From assembly GCF_000423705.1 (NCBI RefSeq), contig NZ_KE384083.1, positions 434,001-498,000 on the forward strand: a DNA stretch of 64,000 nucleotides, read 5' to 3'. Below the pieces are notes generated by a model. It was given only the letters and a program-made list of their open reading frames with translations, made no database searches and was not told where the DNA came from. Shown piece by piece: positions 7,579 to 16,573 of this stretch. This stretch comes from Stappia stellulata DSM 5886 (GTDB taxonomy: Bacteria; Pseudomonadota; Alphaproteobacteria; Rhizobiales; Stappiaceae). The position numbers were made by a program, and so were the translations under genes. The stretch's first letter is position 1. Every line of letters starts with the position of its first letter.

Positions 7579-9965
7579 ATCCGCGCCTCCTCGCGCTTGG
7601 ACAGCGCCTCGTCGCCGGCGGCCCTGTCGATCGCCGCGTCCTCCGCGCGTTTCGGACGGACCCGGATCAGCGCCAGCACGCACAGGCCGGTGATCATCAC
7701 CACAGCGATCTCGCCAAAGGTGTCGAAGCCGCGGAAGTCGACCAGAATGACGTTCACGATGTTGCGGCCATGGGCGATGGTGCGGCTGTAGGCCTCGAAG
7801 AAGTCCGACAGCGAGCGGTCGAAGGTGAGCTGGGTCACCCGGATCAGCAGCATGGCGAAGCCGACGCCGAGCGCCGTCGCGATCAGTCCGTGGGCCACCC
7901 GGTAGCCCATCGGCCGGTGGTCGCGCGGCTGCAGGTTGAGCCGGGTCATCACAAGCGCAAGGATCACCACCGACAGGGTTTCGACCATGAACTGGGTGAA
8001 GGACAGATCCGGCGCGCCGAACAGCATGAAGATCAGCGCCACCGCGAAGCCCTGGATGCCGAGCGAGACGATGGCCGTCAGGCGGGTGCGGGCGGTGAGC
8101 ACCGCGATGAGACCCACCGCCGCGATGATCAGAACGCCCCACTCGTAGAAGCGGAAGTCCGGCATCTCCAGCGCGGCCGGCCAGCCGCCCGTCAGCACCG
8201 GCGGGATCAGCAGCGCAAGTGCCGCGACCAGGAAGGTCAGCGTCATGTAAATGTCCATGCGCCCGCCCTGCACACGCCGCGTGACCGCATCCGCAAACCG
8301 CACGATCCCGGAGATCGCCTGGTCGAAGCCCTTGTCGGGTCCCCAGCCGATGGCCGCGAGCGTGCCGGCCATCGCCGCGCGCAAGCGGTCGAGCTTCAGG
8401 TAAAGCACGATGCCGAGCAGCACGGTCAGGCCCGAGAGGATCAGCGGCGCGCCGACATATCCCGGCACCAGATGCACGTCGACGGTGCTCTGCACCCCGG
8501 TGATCGAGGTGATCACCGGCTGGATCAGCAGCACGCCGGTCGAATGGGCCAGAAGTGCCGCGGCAAGACCCGTCAGCGACAGAACGACCGGGCCGGCAAA
8601 GAGCAGCAGCGGGCCTTCATGCGCGTGTTTCGGCGTCTCGACCTTCGCCCCGAGGAAGGGCTTCAGCGCGACGGCCGCGGCGATCACCAGCATCAGCGCG
8701 TTGCCGATGACGGCGGTCGCGGTCAGCACGTAGTAGATGCCGCCATCGCCCCAGATCCCCGCGTAGAGATACTCCTTGGCGATGAAGCCGACGAAGGGCG
8801 GCAGGCCCGACATCGACAGCGCCGCAAGACAGGCGGCAACGAAGGTCACCGGCATGGCGCCGCGCAGGCCGCCAAGCTTCGTCACGTCACGGGTGCCGGC
8901 CTCGTGGTCGATGGTGCCGGCGACCATGAAGAGCGCGCCCTTGAACAGCGAATGCGCCAGCAGATAGAGCGCCGCGCCCTCGATGGCCTTTTCCCAGCTG
9001 GTGCCGGTCAGCATCACCAGGAGGCCGAGCGAGGCAACCGTCGTATAGGCCAGCATCAGCTTGAGGTCGGTCTGGCGCACGGCAAGCAGCGTGCCGACGA
9101 TCAGCGTCGCACCGCCGAACAGCGGCAGGATGGTCGTCCACAGCATCGTGTCGCCGAGCACCGGATGCATGCGCATCAACAGATAGACACCCGCCTTCAC
9201 CATGGTGGCGGAATGCAGGAAGGCGGAGACCGGCGTCGGCGCCTCCATGGCGTTGGGCAGCCAGAAATGGAACGGAAACTGCGCCGACTTGGTGAAGGCG
9301 CCGCCGAGCACCAGAAGCAGGATCAGCGGATAGAGCGCATGCTCGCGCAACACATCGCCGCCGGCAAGCACCTGCGACATCGAGGCTTCGCCCGTCACGC
9401 TCATGATGACCAGGAAACCCGCCAGCAGCGACAGGCCGCCGCCGCCGGTGATCACCAGCGCCTGGATCGCGGCGCGGCGCGAGGCCGCGCGCAGATGGTC
9501 GAAGCCGATCAGCAGGAAGGAGGTGATCGAGGTCAGTTCCCAGAACACGAAGAGCGTCAGCAGGTCATTGCCGAGCACGAGACCCAGCATCGCACCCATG
9601 AACAGGAACAGGAACGAGAAGAACCGCCCCTGATGGGCGTGGCCCTTCAGGTATCCGCCGGCATAGAGGATGATGAAGGTGCCGATGCCGGAGATCAGCA
9701 GCGCGAACATTGTCGACAGGCCGTCGATGAAGAAGGAGAAGCTCACGCCGTAGGCGGGCGCCCATGCCATGCCCGGTGTGTAGCGCGCGCCCGACGCGAC
9801 CTCCGGAACAAGCCCGGCGAAAAACACGAAGACGGCGGCGGGCACGAGGGCCAGCGGCCAGGCGGCGTTGTGGCCCATCGCCCGCGTCAGCGCCGGGGCG
9901 ATGATCGCGGCGGCAAACGGCGCCAGTACGGCGAAGAAGGTCGCCTCGGGTCCGAACAGCGGCAT
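7575..9965 (-). CDS. mnhA: Mrp-type Na+/H+ antiporter subunit A
   Basis: First gene of the operon: a 796-residue, many-helix protein related to complex I NuoL. The N-terminal two thirds is the proton_antipo_M channel ([15 protein letters not shown] with channel Glu; [20 protein letters not shown] with the conserved Lys and HFWLP loop; [17 protein letters not shown]). The C-terminal third (about 560-770) is the MnhA-specific extension with DUF4040/MbhE-like helices, including [23 protein letters not shown] 9965 follows a strong GGGGAGG ribosome site. Upstream lies a 230-base region shared with msrB on the other strand, so the operon promoter must be there. In studied species loss of MnhA abolishes antiport. 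Confidence 0.95.
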   Translation of the reverse strand: MPLFGPEATFFAVLAPFAAAIIAPALTRAMGHNAAWPLALVPAAVFVFFAGLVPEVASGARYTPGMAWAPAYGVSFSFFIDGLSTMFALLISGIGTFIILYAGGYLKGHAHQGRFFSFLFLFMGAMLGLVLGNDLLTLFVFWELTSITSFLLIGFDHLRAASRRAAIQALVITGGGGLSLLAGFLVIMSVTGEASMSQVLAGGDVLREHALYPLILLLVLGGAFTKSAQFPFHFWLPNAMEAPTPVSAFLHSATMVKAGVYLLMRMHPVLGDTMLWTTILPLFGGATLIVGTLLAVRQTDLKLMLAYTTVASLGLLVMLTGTSWEKAIEGAALYLLAHSLFKGALFMVAGTIDHEAGTRDVTKLGGLRGAMPVTFVAACLAALSMSGLPPFVGFIAKEYLYAGIWGDGGIYYVLTATAVIGNALMLVIAAAVALKPFLGAKVETPKHAHEGPLLLFAGPVVLSLTGLAAALLAHSTGVLLIQPVITSITGVQSTVDVHLVPGYVGAPLILSGLTVLLGIVLYLKLDRLRAAMAGTLAAIGWGPDKGFDQAISGIVRFADAVTRRVQGGRMDIYMTLTFLVAALALLIPPVLTGGWPAALEMPDFRFYEWGVLIIAAVGLIAVLTARTRLTAIVSLGIQGFAVALIFMLFGAPDLSFTQFMVETLSVVILALVMTRLNLQPRDHRPMGYRVAHGLIATALGVGFAMLLIRVTQLTFDRSLSDFFEAYSRTIAHGRNIVNVILVDFRGFDTFGEIAVVMITGLCVLALIRVRPKRAEDAAIDRAAGDEALSKREEARI

Positions 9966-10197
9966 GAGCCTCCCCAGGAAGATGTTCCGGCCACAATAGC
10001 CGGCATTGGAAACGATTCGACGTTTTCTAGCGAGTGTTCGTTAAGATTTGCCCCTCTTATATGCACGTCCAAACCGGGAGCAAGCGTTTTACGCCTCCGG
10101 CGGGAAGCTTTCGTCATTCGACCGCGAAGGCATTGTCGTTTTGCCGGCGCGATCCTATTTCAGGGAGTCGCCGAAAAACGGGAGCAGGCTTCTCACA

Positions 10198-10608
10198 ATG
10201 ACAGATACATCCGCTCGACCCAAGGTTCAAAAGTCCGATGCCGAGTGGCAGACGGAGCTGACGCCGGAGCAATTCCACGTGCTCAGGCGCGCCGGCACGG
10301 AACGCCCCTTCACCGGGCCTTATTGGGACATCTTCCGGGGCGGACTCTATTCCTGCGCCGGCTGCGGCACGCCTTTGTTTCGCTCCGACACCAAGTTCGA
10401 CGCCGGCTGCGGCTGGCCGAGCTTCTTCGAGACGGTCTCGCCCGACGCCGTCACCGAGATCGAGGACCGCTCGCACGGCATGCTGCGCACGGAAATCCGC
10501 TGCGGCACCTGCGACGGCCACCTCGGCCACGTCTTCCCCGACGGCCCGCCCCCCACCGGCCTGCGCTACTGCATGAACGGCACGGCGATGACGTTTGAGG
10601 AAGAGTGA
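10198..10608 (+). CDS. msrB: Peptide-methionine (R)-S-oxide reductase MsrB
   Basis: Reduces the R epimer of methionine sulfoxide in proteins, using thioredoxin. The 136-residue cytosolic protein has the full MsrB pattern: two zinc CxxC pairs (C53/C56 in CAGCG and C102/C105 in CGTCDG), GCGWPSF at 70-76 with C71 as possible resolving Cys, GHLGHVF (108-113), and the catalytic C125 in LRYCMNG. ATG 10198 is chosen since family members begin near there; an upstream in-frame ATG at 10048 would add 50 residues overlapping the likely promoter region. It diverges from the Mrp operon. No msrA is seen in the window. Confidence 0.96.
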   Translation: MTDTSARPKVQKSDAEWQTELTPEQFHVLRRAGTERPFTGPYWDIFRGGLYSCAGCGTPLFRSDTKFDAGCGWPSFFETVSPDAVTEIEDRSHGMLRTEIRCGTCDGHLGHVFPDGPPPTGLRYCMNGTAMTFEEE

Positions 10609-10667
10609 GAGATCGGAACCTGCGCGCACAAGGCCCCTGCCACGGACCGCCGCTCTCGCCGAGGTTG

Positions 10668-10698
10668 CCAATGGATCCCCGACTTGATCGGGGATGAC
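10668..10698 (+). repeat. Palindromic intergenic repeat, copy 1
   Basis: Reads CCAATGGATCCCC, a short centre, then CGGGGATGAC. The arms form a hairpin (CCCCGA/TCGGGG). It matches elements at 15699, 15828 (inverted) and 16002, sharing the outer CCAATGG and GTGAC/ATGAC ends and the flank CGGCGG-TGGGTGG. It sits between msrB and uvrB and may act as a terminator or mRNA end as well as being a dispersed repeat. Confidence 0.7.
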
Positions 10699-10877
10699 GG
10701 CGGTGGGTGGAACGCGCTTGCGTGTCGCTTTCTCGGAATGGTCATCTGCCTGCCAAGCTCCGTTTCGTAAAGCCCCCTCCCCCCACTGACACCGTCCTGT
10801 CAGCAGCGCCGGTCAAAGCGGCAAAACAGCCCGGCCGAGGGGTTTCCGTCGACCGGCTTTGGGACCATATTGCGGCC

Positions 10878-13800
10878 ATGGCCAAGCGACCCTCCCCCTC
10901 CCGCAAGGCGTCGACCAAGACGGACGACGCGCCCCGCCCCGACGCGCAAGACAGCGGCGGTGCGCCCGACGGCTTCGGCGAGGCCGCGCAGGCGCCCTTC
11001 GAGGGCGCGCCGCTGACCGGCGGCGTTGCCGACTGGGCGCGGCAGCTTTCCGAGGACGACGGCGCGCCCTCCCCTTCGACGGATACGAAGGCAAAGGCAA
11101 CGCCGGCTGGAAAGGCGAAAAGCGGCAAGGCCGGCGCAAAGGCCGAAAAGCCCGCCCGTTCGGCGCGCGGCACCTCGATGGGCGCGACCAACGATCCGCG
11201 CGAGCGCGCCGCCGGCGGACTGAACCCGGTCGCAGGCCTCGACATGAGCCTGGAGGACGCCGAGGCGCTGCTCGCCAAGCAGGTGGCCGAGACCAAGAAG
11301 CGCAACAAGGGCAACAAGGGCAAGGGGAAGGCCGCCAAGCCGGTGATGTCCGACGGCACCACCGGCCACACCGCCACCGTGGAGGCGCTGTCGGCACTGA
11401 TCGAAAGCGGCAACCCGCTGCACAAGAACGGCGAGGCCTGGGCGCCGCACCGTCCCACCCGGCCGGAGAAATCCGAAGGCGGCGTGCCTATCAAGCTCGT
11501 GTCCGAATACGAGCCGAAGGGCGACCAGCCGACCGCCATCGCCGATCTGGTGGAGGGGCTGGAAAACAACGATGACACGCAGGTGCTGCTCGGCGTCACC
11601 GGCTCGGGCAAGACCTACACGATGGCGCAGGTGATCTCGCGCACCCAGCGCCCGGCGCTGATCCTGGCGCCGAACAAGACGCTGGCGGCGCAGCTCTACG
11701 GCGAGTTCAAGTCGTTCTTCCCCGACAACGCGGTGGAGTATTTCGTCTCCTATTACGACTACTACCAGCCGGAAGCCTACGTCCCGCGCACCGACACCTA
11801 CATCGAGAAGGAAAGCTCGGTGAACGAGCAGATCGACCGGATGCGCCACTCGGCCACCCGCGCGCTGCTGGAGCGTGACGACGTGATCATCGTCGCGTCG
11901 GTGTCCTGCATCTACGGTATCGGCTCGGTGGAAACCTATACGGCGATGACCTTCGCCATCGAGGTGGGCGAGCGCATCGACCAGCGCCAGCTGCTCGCCG
12001 ATCTCGTGGCGCTGCAATACAAGCGCAACGACGCCGCCTTCCAGCGCGGCACGTTTCGCGTTCGCGGCGATACCGTCGAAATCTTCCCGGCCCACTATGA
12101 GGACCGCGCCTGGCGGATCTCACTGTTCGGCGACGAGATCGAGCAGATCACCGAGTTCGACCCTCTGACGGGCCAGAAGTCCGCCGACATGAAGTCGGTC
12201 AAGATCTACGCCAACTCGCACTATGTGACGCCGAAGCCGACGCTGAACCAGGCGACGAAATCCATCAAGGCGGAGTTGAAGCAGCGGCTGGAGGAGCTCA
12301 ACGCCCACGGCCGGCTGCTGGAGGCGCAGCGACTGGAGCAGCGCACGCTGTTCGACCTGGAAATGATGGAGGCGACCGGCTCCTGCGCCGGCATCGAGAA
12401 CTATTCGCGCTATCTCACGGGGCGCGCGCCGGGCGAGCCGCCACCGACGCTGTTCGAGTATCTGCCCGACAACGCCCTCGTCTTCGCCGACGAAAGCCAT
12501 GTCACCGTGCCGCAGATCGGCGGCATGTACCGGGGCGACTTCCGCCGCAAGGCGACGCTGGCGGAATACGGCTTCCGCCTGCCGTCCTGCATGGACAACC
12601 GCCCGCTGCGCTTCGAGGAGTGGAACGCGATGCGGCCGCAGACGGTCTGCGTCTCGGCCACGCCCGGCTCCTGGGAGATGGAGCAGTCCGGCGGCGTCTT
12701 CGCCGAACAGGTCATTCGTCCGACCGGCCTCGTCGACCCGCAGATCGACATCCGCCCCGCCTCGTCCCAGGTCGACGACCTGCTCGGCGAGGTGCGCGAG
12801 ATCGCGGCGAAGGGCATGCGCACACTGGTCACCGTGCTGACCAAGCGCATGGCCGAGGATCTCACGGAATATCTGCACGAGAACGGCGTACGCGTGCGCT
12901 ACATGCACTCCGACATCGACACGCTGGAGCGGATCGAGATCATCCGCGACCTCAGGCTGGGCGCCTTCGACGTGCTCGTCGGCATCAACCTCTTGCGCGA
13001 GGGGCTGGACATTCCCGAGTGCTCGCTGGTGGCGATCCTCGACGCCGACAAGGAGGGGTTCTTGCGCTCCGAAACCTCGCTGGTGCAGACCATCGGCCGC
13101 GCGGCGCGTAACGTCGACGGCCGCGTCATTCTCTATGCCGACCGCAAGACCGGCTCGATGGAACGCGCCATCGCGGAGACCGACCGCCGGCGCGAGAAGC
13201 AGGAAGCCTACAACGCGGAACACGGCATCACGCCGGAAAGCGTGCGCCGCAACATCGGCGACATCCTGCAGTCGGTCTACGAGCAGGACCATGTCACCGT
13301 CGAGGCGGGCTTCGCCGAGGACGGCAATCTCGTCGGCCACAATCTGAAGGCGCATATCGACGATCTGGAACGGAAGATGCGCGAGGCCGCCGCCGATCTC
13401 GACTTCGAGACCGCCGCCCGGCTGCGCGACGAGGTCAAGCGGCTGCAGCAGACGGAACTGGCGCTCTCCGACGATCCGCTGTCGCGCCAGTCCGACGTCG
13501 ACGACAAGACCGGCGGCTACCGGGGCGACAAGAAATTCGGCAAGGGCGGCACCAAGGCCGGCGCCAGCGGTGCCAAGCGCGAAACAGCGAAGGACCGGGC
13601 GGCAAAGGCGCGAGCGGCCAGGCCGTCTACAGAAGAAGTGGCTCCGGGCGAAGCCCGCAAGGCCGACCGGCCGTCGCCCGGTCAGGGCGCCCCCGTGGAG
13701 GGCAGCGCGTCAGCGCGACCGCCCGCGAGCGCAAGCAAGGTGCGCAAGAATACGCTTGACGAAATGACCGTGGGCCGCACGGAAGTGCCGTTGTCGAACC

Positions 13801-13958
13801 GTCCGCTGCCGAAAAAGCCGGTCAATCCGGCACAACAGGCCGAGGAAGACGCCCGCCCGGTTGTGCGCGGCAAGATCGGCTCCGGGTCCTACGAGGACCC
13901 GGCAGAGGAAAAACGCCGAAGGGGCCGGCCGAAGAAAAGCGGGCGACCGGGGATGTAG
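10878..13958 (+). CDS. uvrB: Excinuclease ABC subunit B with long N- and C-terminal extensions
   Basis: Damage-verifying helicase-like subunit of nucleotide excision repair; works with UvrA and UvrC. The core is complete: Walker A GVTGSGKT at 239-246, the DNA-gripping beta-hairpin around [14 protein letters not shown], the DEAD-like FADESHVT, helicase motifs [25 protein letters not shown] and QTIGRAARN, and the UvrC-binding UVR segment ([20 protein letters not shown], about 830-860). E. coli UvrB is 673 residues with Walker A at 39; here 1026 residues with Walker A at 239. So about 200 extra residues precede the core and about 150 follow; both tails are Lys/Ala/Pro/Arg-rich and probably disordered. 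ATG 10878 ([10 protein letters not shown]) is the first sensible start; an upstream frame lies over the repeat. Confidence 0.95.
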   Translation: MAKRPSPSRKASTKTDDAPRPDAQDSGGAPDGFGEAAQAPFEGAPLTGGVADWARQLSEDDGAPSPSTDTKAKATPAGKAKSGKAGAKAEKPARSARGTSMGATNDPRERAAGGLNPVAGLDMSLEDAEALLAKQVAETKKRNKGNKGKGKAAKPVMSDGTTGHTATVEALSALIESGNPLHKNGEAWAPHRPTRPEKSEGGVPIKLVSEYEPKGDQPTAIADLVEGLENNDDTQVLLGVTGSGKTYTMAQVISRTQRPALILAPNKTLAAQLYGEFKSFFPDNAVEYFVSYYDYYQPEAYVPRTDTYIEKESSVNEQIDRMRHSATRALLERDDVIIVASVSCIYGIGSVETYTAMTFAIEVGERIDQRQLLADLVALQYKRNDAAFQRGTFRVRGDTVEIFPAHYEDRAWRISLFGDEIEQITEFDPLTGQKSADMKSVKIYANSHYVTPKPTLNQATKSIKAELKQRLEELNAHGRLLEAQRLEQRTLFDLEMMEATGSCAGIENYSRYLTGRAPGEPPPTLFEYLPDNALVFADESHVTVPQIGGMYRGDFRRKATLAEYGFRLPSCMDNRPLRFEEWNAMRPQTVCVSATPGSWEMEQSGGVFAEQVIRPTGLVDPQIDIRPASSQVDDLLGEVREIAAKGMRTLVTVLTKRMAEDLTEYLHENGVRVRYMHSDIDTLERIEIIRDLRLGAFDVLVGINLLREGLDIPECSLVAILDADKEGFLRSETSLVQTIGRAARNVDGRVILYADRKTGSMERAIAETDRRREKQEAYNAEHGITPESVRRNIGDILQSVYEQDHVTVEAGFAEDGNLVGHNLKAHIDDLERKMREAAADLDFETAARLRDEVKRLQQTELALSDDPLSRQSDVDDKTGGYRGDKKFGKGGTKAGASGAKRETAKDRAAKARAARPSTEEVAPGEARKADRPSPGQGAPVEGSASARPPASASKVRKNTLDEMTVGRTEVPLSNRPLPKKPVNPAQQAEEDARPVVRGKIGSGSYEDPAEEKRRRGRPKKSGRPGM

Positions 13959-14033
13959 ATTAGTCTAGATGTCATACTCTACCTGAAATAGCGCATGAGT
14001 CCGCTTGTCATTTATAATATCAGATAGACCTTC

Positions 14034-14591
14034 ATGAGCAAAACCCTAAAGATGAATTGGAAAATGAAAAAATTTTTTCTTTTATTTATTGTACTGGCTT
14101 TCGCAGCCTTTCAGGTCAACGCATGGCGAAACAAGGTTGAAGGTACAAAGAGGTTTATCACGGGGCTGCCACTCTCCATTGAGGTGGAAGGCTACGTCAT
14201 GCGGAATGCCCGGGTAGGGCTGCTGAACTCTCTCATATCTGACGCTTGCGGCATAACGGCTATACGGATCACTGACGCGACCGCCCAAAAAATCAAGGAA
14301 CAAGGCCTGCCGTTTTTTGAAAACGCCAAAATAAGCAGGTCGGACAAGGCCAGGCATCGTAGCCCCGTCTTTTATGAGGACTGGCAAAAAATGCCCCCGC
14401 GATCGCGGTTGTCGATAGGTGAATCCATGATCATGTGGGCCTCTTCCTGCGCCGGCCGCTCCGGTATTCCCTTTGAGCAGATAGTCGATGGATTGACAGG
14501 CGGGAGCGGATACGTTTCGGGAGGAAGAGGATATAGCGAAATGTATGTTTTTCCGGATCAAAAACTCTTTGTGCATGCATTCGTCGATTAG
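14034..14591 (+). CDS. AT-rich orphan protein with signal anchor
   Basis: A 185-residue product that I do not recognise. An N-terminal Lys-rich start leads into a hydrophobic stretch FFLLFIVLAFAAFQVNA (about 12-30), which looks like a signal peptide cleaved after VNA or an anchor. The rest is soluble with two cysteines in the middle (DACGIT and SSCAGR). Base composition is clearly lower in GC than neighbours (AAAATGAAAAAATTTTTTCTT at the start), and codon use differs, which suggests recent acquisition. Possible starts are ATG 14034, 14052 and 14064; none has a strong ribosome site. It stands alone between uvrB and a repeat-rich region. Confidence 0.6.
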   Translation: MSKTLKMNWKMKKFFLLFIVLAFAAFQVNAWRNKVEGTKRFITGLPLSIEVEGYVMRNARVGLLNSLISDACGITAIRITDATAQKIKEQGLPFFENAKISRSDKARHRSPVFYEDWQKMPPRSRLSIGESMIMWASSCAGRSGIPFEQIVDGLTGGSGYVSGGRGYSEMYVFPDQKLFVHAFVD

Positions 14592-14661
14592 GCGTTTGAT
14601 CCCGGGCCTTGATGGCACGACGTGCGAAGCAGGCATGCCAACGTATACCCACCCCTCAGAT

Positions 14662-14704
14662 GTCATCCCGGTTTCGACACCGTCGAAGACCGGGACCCAG
14701 TATC
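14662..14704 (-). repeat. Inverted palindromic repeat pair, arm 1
   Basis: Starts GTCATCCCGG and ends CCCAGTATC; the interior CCCGGTTTCGAC/GTCGAAGACCGGG folds into a hairpin with one mismatch. It faces a second element (14789-14819) whose ends are GATACTGG and CATGAC, so the two are mirror images. Such GTCAT...CCAG hairpins are common mobile intergenic repeats in alphaproteobacteria. Confidence 0.7.
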
Positions 14705-14788
14705 CTCCGGACGGTGAGATCATGCTGCAGGTGTCGGGACCGACCGGCATGAACGGCAAGACGCGGTGCGTGCCGTCAAGCGCCTGCA

Positions 14789-14819
14789 GATACTGGATTC
14801 CTGCCTTCGCAGGCATGAC
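14789..14819 (+). repeat. Inverted palindromic repeat pair, arm 2
   Basis: Starts GATACTGGATTCCTGCC and ends GCAGGCATGAC, with hairpin CCTGC-cttc-GCAGG. It is the reverse-orientation partner of 14662-14704. The 14592-14869 stretch holds no gene beyond these elements. Confidence 0.7.
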
Positions 14820-14869
14820 AGTTGGGGCGACACGACCGCTCTGTCCCCGCCCCACACGAACCATGCCCC

Positions 14870-15160
14870 TCACCCCGGCACCGCCGGCAGGACGAAGAAC
14901 AGCACCACCGCGATCACGAAGGCGGCAAGGGCGAGCCGGTAAAGCCGCGCCACGCCGCGGCGGGAGGTTTCGGCGGCCTCGCCATAGCCGTTGGGCGTGA
15001 AAATGCGCCTCCACAGGCGCACGCCCTCAAGCGGGTTGAGGCTTGCCTCGGCCAGCAGTTCCTGGCGGCGGATGAAGACAAGCGTGCGGATCCAGGCGGC
15101 GACCATCAGCAGCAGGGCCAGCGTCATGACCGTCGTGAAGATCAGATAGGGTCCGCTCAT
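14870..15160 (-). CDS. Small two-helix membrane protein
   Basis: A 96-residue protein with transmembrane helices at about 4-30 (LIFTTVMTLALLLMVAAWIRTLVFI) and 74-95 (ALAAFVIAVVLFFVLP), joined by a basic cytosolic loop with LAEASLNPLEGVRLWRRIF. ATG 15160 is preceded by CGGGAGGG, a strong ribosome site, which supports it as real. I do not recognise a named family. It diverges from the exported PAAR-like gene, with start codons 67 bases apart, so the two share a promoter region. Function unknown. Confidence 0.65.
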   Translation of the reverse strand: MSGPYLIFTTVMTLALLLMVAAWIRTLVFIRRQELLAEASLNPLEGVRLWRRIFTPNGYGEAAETSRRGVARLYRLALAAFVIAVVLFFVLPAVPG

Positions 15161-15227
15161 CGTGCCCTCCCGCGTTGCCTCGGGCGTTCGACCTTGCCAG
15201 CCAACGCACAGCCCCTAGAGTAGCGCG

Positions 15228-15626
15228 ATGATCACCCACCGCCAAACCGCGTTCCCCGGCGCCCGGACTGTCGTTTCCGCGCTCCCGCGCTCGTCTCATG
15301 CCCGGCGTCTTCTGATCGGCGGCGCGATGGCCTGTGCGCTCGCCGGCCTGCCGGACGGTCCCGCAATCGCCCAAGCGCTTCCCGGTTGCGCGCAAACGGG
15401 CGCGGCGTCCGTTTTCATCAATGGCCGGCCGATGCTGCGCCTGTCCGACGTTGCGGGATGTCCGGCGGGGATGTTCGAGCCGGTGCCGGGGATCTTCGTG
15501 GAAGGCCAACCGGCAGTGCGGCTCGCCACGCCCGCGCCCAACTGCAGCGGTGGCGGTTCAGCGGACGTGTTGCTCGGCGGAGTTCCGGCAGGACGCGCCG
15601 GCGACGCGGCCTGTCCGCCGCGCTGA
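15228..15626 (+). CDS. Exported PAAR-motif-like protein
   Basis: A 132-residue protein. Residues about 24-48 (ARRLLIGGAMACALAG through IAQA) form a signal peptide with twin arginines, so Tat or Sec export is likely. The mature part is made of PAAR-like repeats: SVFINGRPMLRLSDVAGCP, GIFVEGQPAVRLA, and DVLLGGVPAGRAGDAAC. PAAR domains normally form the sharp zinc-bound tip of type VI secretion spikes and have no signal peptide; this one is predicted to reach the periplasm and no VgrG or other T6SS gene is nearby. The motifs are degenerate but in the right order and spacing. Role unknown; the start could be a little downstream of 15228. Confidence 0.6.
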   Translation: MITHRQTAFPGARTVVSALPRSSHARRLLIGGAMACALAGLPDGPAIAQALPGCAQTGAASVFINGRPMLRLSDVAGCPAGMFEPVPGIFVEGQPAVRLATPAPNCSGGGSADVLLGGVPAGRAGDAACPPR

Positions 15627-15698
15627 GACGATTTCGCAAGCGTCCAAGAGCGCCGGCGCGCGGGCAGCCCCGGGCGCGCCCCGCTCAGGCTGAGTGAA

Positions 15699-15730
15699 CC
15701 AATGGACCCCGGCTCGGGGGGCGGGGTGAC
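15699..15730 (+). repeat. Palindromic intergenic repeat, copy 2
   Basis: CCAATGGACCCCGGCTCGG then a centre and CGGGGTGAC. Together with the flank CTCAGGCTGAGTGAA it is nearly identical to copy 4 (16002-16033), showing a repeat unit longer than the hairpin itself. Confidence 0.72.
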
Positions 15731-15827
15731 GGCGGAGGGTTGGGCAGATGTCGCTGGATCCCACTGACTGACCTGACCGGACCCGCAACGGGAAAACAGT
15801 GCCAACCGGCTGCCACTGGCCTCAGCT

Positions 15828-15870
15828 GTCACCCCGGACGGCGCGCAAGCGGCGATCCGGGGACCATTGG
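15828..15870 (-). repeat. Palindromic intergenic repeat, copy 3, inverted
   Basis: GTCACCCCGGAC ... GATCCGGGGACCATTGG: the reverse complement of the plan seen in copies 2 and 4. The 15627-16126 stretch contains only these three elements and no supported gene. Confidence 0.68.
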
Positions 15871-16001
15871 CAACCTCGGCCGAGATGGAGCGCGATACAG
15901 TGAGACCGATGCGCCGATACGGCGGCGGCCTTCAGCCCCGTTCCTGCAATGCATTACCACACGGGCAGCCGCTGCGGAGCCCCACTCTCAGGCTGAGGGA
16001 A

Positions 16002-16033
16002 CCAATGGACCCCGGCTCGGAGGCCGGGGTGAC
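16002..16033 (+). repeat. Palindromic intergenic repeat, copy 4
   Basis: CCAATGGACCCCGGCTCGG, centre, CCGGGGTGAC, preceded by CTCAGGCTGAGGGAA and followed by GGCGGTGGGTGG, both shared with other copies in the window. Confidence 0.72.
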
Positions 16034-16126
16034 GGCGGTGGGTGGAGCAGAGGTCGCGGGACATCCTCAATCAGCAACGGGGAGCGCAGCCGCAGGACGG
16101 CTGCTCTCTATCTCAGCCGCCGCCCC

Positions 16127-16432
16127 TCACACTTCCGGTTCGGTGGCGAACATCAGGGGGAAGCCGTTGGCCTTGGCGGCGTCGGTGGCGCGGGTGGCCT
16201 TGGTCTCGGCGACATCGCGCGGGAAGACGGCGACGACGCAAACGCCCTGCTGATGGGCCGCCATCATCACCTTGACGGCCTCGTCCTCGGTCATGCGGAA
16301 TTCGGCGCACAGCACCGCGACGACGAACTCGCGCGGCGTGAAATCGTCGTTGACCAGCAGCACCTTGTAGAGGCGCGGGCGCTCGACCTTCGTCGTCGTG
16401 GCCTGTTTCAGATTGGTGTCATTGTCACTCAT
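16127..16432 (-). CDS. clpS: ATP-dependent Clp protease adaptor ClpS
   Basis: ClpS binds N-degron substrates and delivers them to the ClpAP protease. The 101-residue protein has the full fold: LYKVLLVNDDFTPREFVVAV, where NDD-T contacts the N-terminal residue, then FRMTEDEAVKVMMAAHQQGV with the binding-pocket Met, and CVVAVFPRDVAETK, the conserved C-terminal strand-helix. The Lys/Thr-rich N-terminal tail that inserts into ClpA is present. ATG 16432 or an ATG nine bases upstream (16441) are both possible. No clpA lies next to it, so it may be one of the two ClpS copies common in alphaproteobacteria. It diverges from the oligopeptidase gene, which fits a proteolysis theme but not an operon. Confidence 0.93.
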   Translation of the reverse strand: MSDNDTNLKQATTTKVERPRLYKVLLVNDDFTPREFVVAVLCAEFRMTEDEAVKVMMAAHQQGVCVVAVFPRDVAETKATRATDAAKANGFPLMFATEPEV

Positions 16433-16573
16433 GCCGAGCATTTTAGCACAATCGACGCACGCCCGCATCCCGGCCACGACAGGCCGCCCCGGCCGGATTG
16501 CCGCACCTGTCCCGCGCCGTGCGCTCCGTCTGACCTCTTGCCATCGCGGAGCAAACCCCCTACCTCCCGCGTC

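Noticed and set aside
7770-10598. A 942-codon plus-strand open frame opposite mnhA/msrB
   Set aside because: It is the antisense shadow of mnhA: His/Arg/Gln-rich text without domain pattern, no ribosome site, and it runs through msrB in a wrong frame.
15228-15626. Type VI secretion locus around the PAAR-like gene
   Set aside because: No VgrG, Hcp, sheath or baseplate gene in the window, and the protein has a signal peptide.
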